A stretch of DNA of 36,928 nucleotides from Myxococcus llanfairpwllgwyngyllgogerychwyrndrobwllllantysiliogogogochensis (GTDB lineage: Bacteria > Myxococcota > Myxococcia > Myxococcales > Myxococcaceae), in assembly GCF_006636215.1 (NCBI RefSeq), contig NZ_VIFM01000100.1, positions 1 through 36,928 of the forward strand. The letters run 5' to 3'. Positions 33,530 through 36,928 of this stretch are shown piece by piece. A program made the position numbers and the translations under genes. Each line of letters starts with the position of its first letter. Position 1 is the first letter of the stretch. The notes beneath the pieces are model-generated. The model searched no databases, was not told where the DNA came from, and saw only the letters and a list, made by a program, of their open reading frames with translations.

Positions 33530-33633
33530 CAGTCGTTCCCACGACTAGGCCGAGAAGACTCGAAGAGCATTGCTCGTCACGTTTTTTCGGAATCTCGGGG
33601 CCCGCACGGCCGGAATCCGTGTGGGCTCCTTTT
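33530..33633 (+). ncRNA. Candidate small RNA, about 100 nt
   Basis: TTGACG (33494-33499) and TAAGAG (33518-33523), 18 bp apart, could start a plus-strand transcript near 33530. It would fold GTCGT-TCCC-ACGAC, GAGC-ATT-GCTC and a final 10-bp stem GCCCGCACGG/CCGTGTGGGC (33600-33626, one G-U pair), followed by TCCTTTT like an intrinsic terminator. No coding frame is present. Confidence 0.3.
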
Positions 33634-33780
33634 CGGAATATGAGCATCAGGTTGCCGTTGGTTCGCCGGCACCTCCTTGACGTGCGACTGAGTAGGCGAG
33701 TGGCAGAAATATCGCCCGCGCCCAATGGCTGTCAAGACCACCAACAAGGTTGCGTGATTTGCGTTCAAACGCAGGTCCTC

Positions 33781-33802
33781 CGACCCCGTTCGAACGGGGT
33801 CG
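33781..33802. repeat. Perfect 22-bp palindrome
   Basis: GACCCCGTTCGAACGGGGTC (33782-33801) plus one flanking C/G pair. TGCGTT-CA-AACGCA lies about 15 bp before it. It may be a dimer binding site or crossover site; no neighbouring gene explains it. Confidence 0.6.
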
Positions 33803-33935
33803 CGCAGCGCCTGACGCAACTGGGTAATTCGCGCGAAATGTCCCGTGAATTAGGTCGGTTAGCTGCTCTTCGAATGCAGTGTCACCAGTAACCCATAAAG
33901 CCGGCGCGAGTCACAGCTTGTGCGCGCTGACTTCA

Positions 33936-33963
33936 TTTACCGTTTCGCCCATGAAACGGTAAA
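33936..33963. repeat. Inverted repeat with 11-bp arms
   Basis: TTTACCGTTTC-GCCCAT-GAAACGGTAAA, perfect arms and a 6-bp centre, A+T-richer than its surroundings. It could be an operator or a recombinase site. Confidence 0.6.
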
Positions 33964-34314
33964 GAAATCACCCAACCCAATAGGTAGCCTGAGCGCAAGC
34001 GGATGCGTGACGGGGTGACGCGTGGGCGGTCTCCCGCGCCAGGGCCTGTGGCATGACCACATGTTCAGGTGGTTCCCCCTCCCGCGCCGCGGGCGACTGG
34101 CGGAGCCGGCGCGGTCGGCGCGCGGCTGGTCCACCACAGCGCGCTTGGCGCGCCCCCCAGGTCCTCGACGAGCAGCTCGTCATCACTGCGCTGGCGGTAG
34201 AGAAGTTCGCCAGAGGCACGGGAATGGGAAAAGCCGCAAAACAAGCGCAAGCTGTGGTGACATGCATTCGCGGCACATCTGCATCCCAGCGATGCAGCGT
34301 GTCCGGGGGGCCTC

Positions 34315-35016
34315 ATGACGACGCTCAGGTGGTGGGCTGTTCTGCTCCTGGTCTCCGCTGGCTGCGCCGGAGCGCCGGAACACGTCGGCAGCGGCGATGT
34401 GCTCGCCGCGAGCGTGGAGGACTCGGCGGAGTCCTGCGCTCAGTCGGCGGGGGAGTCCGAGGAAGGCTGCTATGCCCCGTCCTGCAGCGAGGACGAATGT
34501 GGCCTCTTCCGCTGCGAGGACCTGGCCTCACCGCCGTATGCCCTGCGATTCGCTCCTGCCCGCGGGGCAGACGGCGCGACAGCACGCATCCAGAGATACT
34601 GGGGCGGAGCTGTTCCCCTTCCGGGGCGGCAGGCGGTGTTCATCATCCCGTGGTACCGGCGGGATGATCTCCCGAGCGTCAAGGCTGCGAAGAAGGCCAT
34701 CGCAGAGTGGAGTCGCCGAGAGAAGGAGCGCCACCACATCTTCCCCCGCGCCTTTGAGGAGTACTTCCGCAGGAGTGACATCGACATCCACCAGTACACG
34801 CTGCTCGTCGACGTTGCGGAACATCGGCGGGTGCATGAGGGGAAAGATGGCGGACCATGGAATCGGGACTGGAGGAAGTGGATTGATGCGAACAGGTTTA
34901 CGGCCACGCGCGACGACCACTTCAAGCAGGGGGGGCGGATGATCACAAAGTATGGGCTAATTGGAATGCCGATGACGTACTGGCAGACCCTGCGGCTGTA
35001 CTCCGCCGGAGAATGA
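34315..35016 (+). CDS. sitA6: SitA6-family polymorphic toxin lipoprotein, copy 2
   Basis: The 233-residue paralogue of the toxin at 29.4 kb has signal MTTLRWWAVLLLVSAGC (Cys17), the same Cys spacer (CYAPSCSEDECGLFRCEDL) and the same His-rich toxin core (RHHIFPRAFEEYF and DIHQYTLLVDVAEHRRVH), then WNRDWRKWI. The last 45 residues differ most (ANRFTATRDDHFKQGGRM against SQRTQPSRAAYFRHGGVM in copy 1), which is where immunity specificity probably lies. The ribosome region CGGGGGGCCTC is also shared with copy 1. It is followed 3 bp later by its immunity gene. Confidence 0.85.
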   Translation: MTTLRWWAVLLLVSAGCAGAPEHVGSGDVLAASVEDSAESCAQSAGESEEGCYAPSCSEDECGLFRCEDLASPPYALRFAPARGADGATARIQRYWGGAVPLPGRQAVFIIPWYRRDDLPSVKAAKKAIAEWSRREKERHHIFPRAFEEYFRRSDIDIHQYTLLVDVAEHRRVHEGKDGGPWNRDWRKWIDANRFTATRDDHFKQGGRMITKYGLIGMPMTYWQTLRLYSAGE

Positions 35017-35019
35017 GCG

Positions 35020-35748
35020 ATGCGGTACTACACCCTGCAGGAACGCGAAAAGGTGCGGTGGAGTGGCAGGTATGACATGGGCAGGCGCTGGCAATTGCCC
35101 GGTGTTTCGTGCCCCACGTGCGGCAACACGTGGGGTGGAGGAGGCTATGACTACCCAGCAGTGGATTTGTCGAGGCTGGGTGGAGGAGCCAAGGCGCTTG
35201 AACGCCCGCGGTGCGTCCCGTGGGCCGAATTCGAGGCGCTGAGAGCGAGCGTGTTGCCACTGGTGCCTAGCGGCGCAGTGGTGACGCCTGGGTCGGGCTT
35301 TGGCCCATTGACGGGGCGGGCACAGGGACGGTTCGGCCCCGTGAGCGTCCACATGCCGTGGACACTGCTGGTGCGACCGGACGTCGTGCGGCGTCTCGAC
35401 GGACTGACCGGAGCTGTTCCCGTGCCAGCGACTTTCCGACGTGCCGGAAGCGACGGCGAACTGTTCGAATTGCAGGTACTGCCGGGCGGTACGTTGGTCG
35501 GCGAGGACCGCCACAAGCCGTGCAAGACCTGTGGACGTGCCAGTTGGGTCCTGCCGCCGCCCGAGAGGCGGCGCCTGGCGGTTCCACCGTCGTCCGATTT
35601 CGCCCGAGCAACGGCGAGTGTGGTGGTGGTAAGCGAGCGTGTTGTCGAGCAACTTGAACGGCAGTTGGAAGAGTCCGATGTCGTCGCGCTCGATGTCAGT
35701 GGCTCACCAGGGTACGAGAGGCGGTCCGACATTGCCCCGCCCGCATGA
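35020..35748 (+). CDS. sitI6: SitI6-family double-CXXCG immunity protein, copy 2
   Basis: The 242-residue protein has both motifs complete: CPTCG early (about residue 29) and CKTCG near 168. It shares MRYYTLQER, LPGVSCPTC, CVPWAEF, GFGPLTGRAQGRF and VVVSERVVEQLERQLEESDVVALDV with copy 1 but differs through much of the rest, more than the two toxins differ. It should protect against the toxin encoded directly upstream; cross-protection against copy 1 cannot be judged. It is convergent with cas8c, 126 bp away. Confidence 0.85.
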   Translation: MRYYTLQEREKVRWSGRYDMGRRWQLPGVSCPTCGNTWGGGGYDYPAVDLSRLGGGAKALERPRCVPWAEFEALRASVLPLVPSGAVVTPGSGFGPLTGRAQGRFGPVSVHMPWTLLVRPDVVRRLDGLTGAVPVPATFRRAGSDGELFELQVLPGGTLVGEDRHKPCKTCGRASWVLPPPERRRLAVPPSSDFARATASVVVVSERVVEQLERQLEESDVVALDVSGSPGYERRSDIAPPA

Positions 35749-35770
35749 ACATCGTGCTCGCAGGACCAGC

Positions 35771-35882
35771 GTCACTTCTCCTACTGCCCACAGAGCCAGC
35801 CGACACAGCGCACCAGCGGAGTGCCCCTGAAGGAGTGGAGGACTTCGCCGCGAGGTCCTCGGCGACAGCGCCGCCTACGAGG
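35771..35882. repeat. 112-bp conserved block downstream of sitI, copy 2
   Basis: This is the second copy of the block at 30908-31019, with about 90% identity. Its right end contains the cas8c stop codon (35875-35877) and two codons before it. In copy 1 the matching triplet is not a stop. Confidence 0.75.
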
Positions 35883-36928
35883 CGGATCTGGTCCGCTTCG
35901 GGGCACTGCCCGACTTCGTCTGAAAAACTGCCTCCCGGGCGTACCCCAGGGCGACAAGCGCCTGCCCCTCGGTGTTGAGGTAGCCGGGGAACGTGCCTCC
36001 GAGAAGTTCGGTGACGAGTGCATCTCTCGTCGCCACAAGCTCCCTGCGGTTCCTCGCGTTGGACGCGACGCGCTGGAGGAGGGCAGGGAACGCCAAGGAT
36101 GGGGTGTGGGAGCACCGCGCGAAGTGGCGCTCGCGGAATCCGGAGCCGCCATCGAGTTGCTCCAGGACGGCGAATAGGCGGCCGAGGACGAAGGGGGCGG
36201 GGAGGGTGCCACCAGGCACATCTCCAAGGGCGGATGCCGCGGCGCCGCCAGAGCGGTGCAGGCATGCGCGGATGAGCCCCGCCCGCGTTTCGAGGTGGAG
36301 CGCGTCCTCATCGCCGCCGGCCATCCTCGTCAGGGCGGCGGTGAGAAGTGCGGCCGGGAATGCCTCGCCCGTGAGGATGCACCGTGCAAAGCGCGTGGCC
36401 AGTTCCGGACTGAGTTCCCTGCCGGCGCGGCCCTCGAGTGAGCGGAGGAGGGCCCAGACGGGGACGGGCCAGGACGGGGCGCCCCCCAAGCGCAGCTGGG
36501 CGTGGAAGCTCCGGACGTTGCTGACGACCTCGGCGAGCTGGGCTTCCAGCATGTCGCGGACGACGGCGCGCCCCTCCTTGCCAGAGAGCGTGGCGCCGTA
36601 GAGCCGCGCGCCAGGGCGGAGCAGCGTGTCGACAGGCATGGAGGATTCCGCCCAACGCTTGAGCTCGGTCAGGGTCGGGTCCACCAGCGACAGGAAGCGC
36701 TCCGACTCCTCCGCAGGGCCGTCCGTCCACAACACCAGCACCGTGTCCCCGGCGAGCCGAATTCCCTGCCGGAAGTGGCGTGCCCCCGACGCGTCCAGCA
36801 GGTGGTTCAGCGCCAGCACGTAGCCGAGCGCGGCCCGTTTGCTGATGGGGGCGTTGGCGCCTTGCTCCAGTCCGTGCGAGGAGAAGGCAGGGGCGCGGAA
36901 GGACACCAGCCGCGCCCCCATCCCGCCC
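35875..36928 (-). CDS. cas8c: Cas8c (Csd1), type I-C Cascade large subunit, 3' part
   Basis: The gene is open to the window edge, so about 350 C-terminal residues are seen and the N-terminus lies outside. Family marks: GARLVSFRAPAFSSHGLEQG and NAPISKRAALGYVLALNHLL, the DTVLVLWTD segment, the TLSGKEGRAVVRDM region, and the C-terminal PFVLGRLFAVLEQL, then RHFARCSHTPSLAFPALLQR and the TEGQALVALGYAREAVF end. Cas8c holds the crRNA 5' end and recognises the PAM in type I-C complexes (the dev locus of Myxococcus is of this type). In such operons cas7 normally follows cas8c; here the next gene is the convergent sitI. The final residues (SGSAPKRTRSAS) enter the repeated block, so the native end may be replaced. 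Confidence 0.88.
   Translation of the reverse strand, partial: GGMGARLVSFRAPAFSSHGLEQGANAPISKRAALGYVLALNHLLDASGARHFRQGIRLAGDTVLVLWTDGPAEESERFLSLVDPTLTELKRWAESSMPVDTLLRPGARLYGATLSGKEGRAVVRDMLEAQLAEVVSNVRSFHAQLRLGGAPSWPVPVWALLRSLEGRAGRELSPELATRFARCILTGEAFPAALLTAALTRMAGGDEDALHLETRAGLIRACLHRSGGAAASALGDVPGGTLPAPFVLGRLFAVLEQLDGGSGFRERHFARCSHTPSLAFPALLQRVASNARNRRELVATRDALVTELLGGTFPGYLNTEGQALVALGYAREAVFQTKSGSAPKRTRSAS

Larger units (their letters stand above)
33341..34314. other. 974-bp region without a supported gene
   Basis: No frame here looks coding. It holds a promoter-to-terminator-like unit on the plus strand (33494-33633), two strong inverted repeats (33781-33802 and 33936-33963), and near 34166-34190 a segment similar to the end of the repeat array at 721-750 (CCAGGTCCTC-N-ACGAG-N2-GCTC). 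The last 200 bp should contain the promoter for the second toxin gene. Confidence 0.6.

Noticed and set aside
33840..33890. Possible tRNA-like sequence
   Set aside because: No full cloverleaf, no T-loop consensus and no acceptor pairing could be formed.
33439..33891. 150-codon plus-strand frame between the kinase and toxin genes
   Set aside because: Composition is unlike its neighbours, there is no ribosome site, and it crosses several hairpins; a coding role is not supported.
30918..36311. Minus-strand frames through the 112-bp blocks, with similar ends (PLVRCGGWFNGQ and PLVRCVGWLCGQ)
   Set aside because: They share the same stop but have no common plausible start or upstream similarity, and the second overlaps cas8c; treated as a repeated block instead of genes.

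Overview
The window looks like part of a conjugative or integrative element from a myxobacterium (Myxococcaceae/Archangiaceae type). The evidence is very high G+C, two lipoprotein-toxin/double-CXXCG-immunity pairs of the SitA6/SitI6 type, two Ser/Thr protein kinases, and large secreted lipoproteins in small operons. From about 0.78 to 29.2 kb every convincing gene lies on the minus strand. Beyond that the strands alternate in a toxin and defence island.

Reading the minus strand from high to low coordinates, the mobile part has these blocks. (a) 29.2-27.25 kb: a helical hypothetical protein, a secreted Cys-rich lipoprotein built from 40-residue repeats, and a coiled-coil miniprotein. (b) 27.1-21.9 kb: a good sigma70-type promoter, then a putative Cys/His zinc-binding protein, two small unknowns, a secreted DUF2381/VirB9-like protein, a transmembrane Ser/Thr kinase whose periplasmic tail resembles VirB10/TrbI, and a protein with two ribbon-helix-helix-like halves. 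(c) 21.8-17.07 kb: an operon for a 1118-residue Ig-like lipoprotein, a collagen-like lipoprotein and an outer-membrane beta-barrel. (d) 16.8-14.7 kb: a winged-helix protein and a 64-residue protein. (e) 14.65-6.36 kb: a P-type type IV secretion operon, trbC-D-E-J-L-F-G-I. (f) 6.2-0.78 kb: topoisomerase III, SSB, a DUF3991/TOPRIM protein, a TraF-like S26 peptidase and a VirB1-like protein. (g) 0.19-0.74 kb: an array of roughly 66-bp G+C-rich tandem repeats.

No relaxase, coupling protein (TraG/VirD4) or VirB11/TrbB ATPase is visible, so the transfer system is incomplete here or continues outside the window. A 17-bp palindrome, CTGTCAT-N3-ATGACAG, covers the -10 box of the surface-lipoprotein operon. 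One half plus the ATG continuation recurs over the trb promoter and again at the trbC start. The transfer machinery and the surface complex may therefore share a regulator.

From 29.4 to 36.9 kb lie two paralogous SitA6/SitI6 cassettes, each followed by a 112-bp block (about 90% identical). Between them are an AbiTii-domain abortive-infection candidate, a 99-bp MITE-like element with a TAA duplication, a soluble Ser/Thr kinase and a possible small RNA. The right edge holds the 3' part of a type I-C cas8c that runs off the window. Its stop codon lies inside the second 112-bp block and no cas7 follows, which suggests a CRISPR-Cas operon broken at this end.

The least familiar feature is the kinase with a VirB10-like tail beside a secreted VirB9/DUF2381-like partner. 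This pair could sense or imitate the core of a secretion channel.
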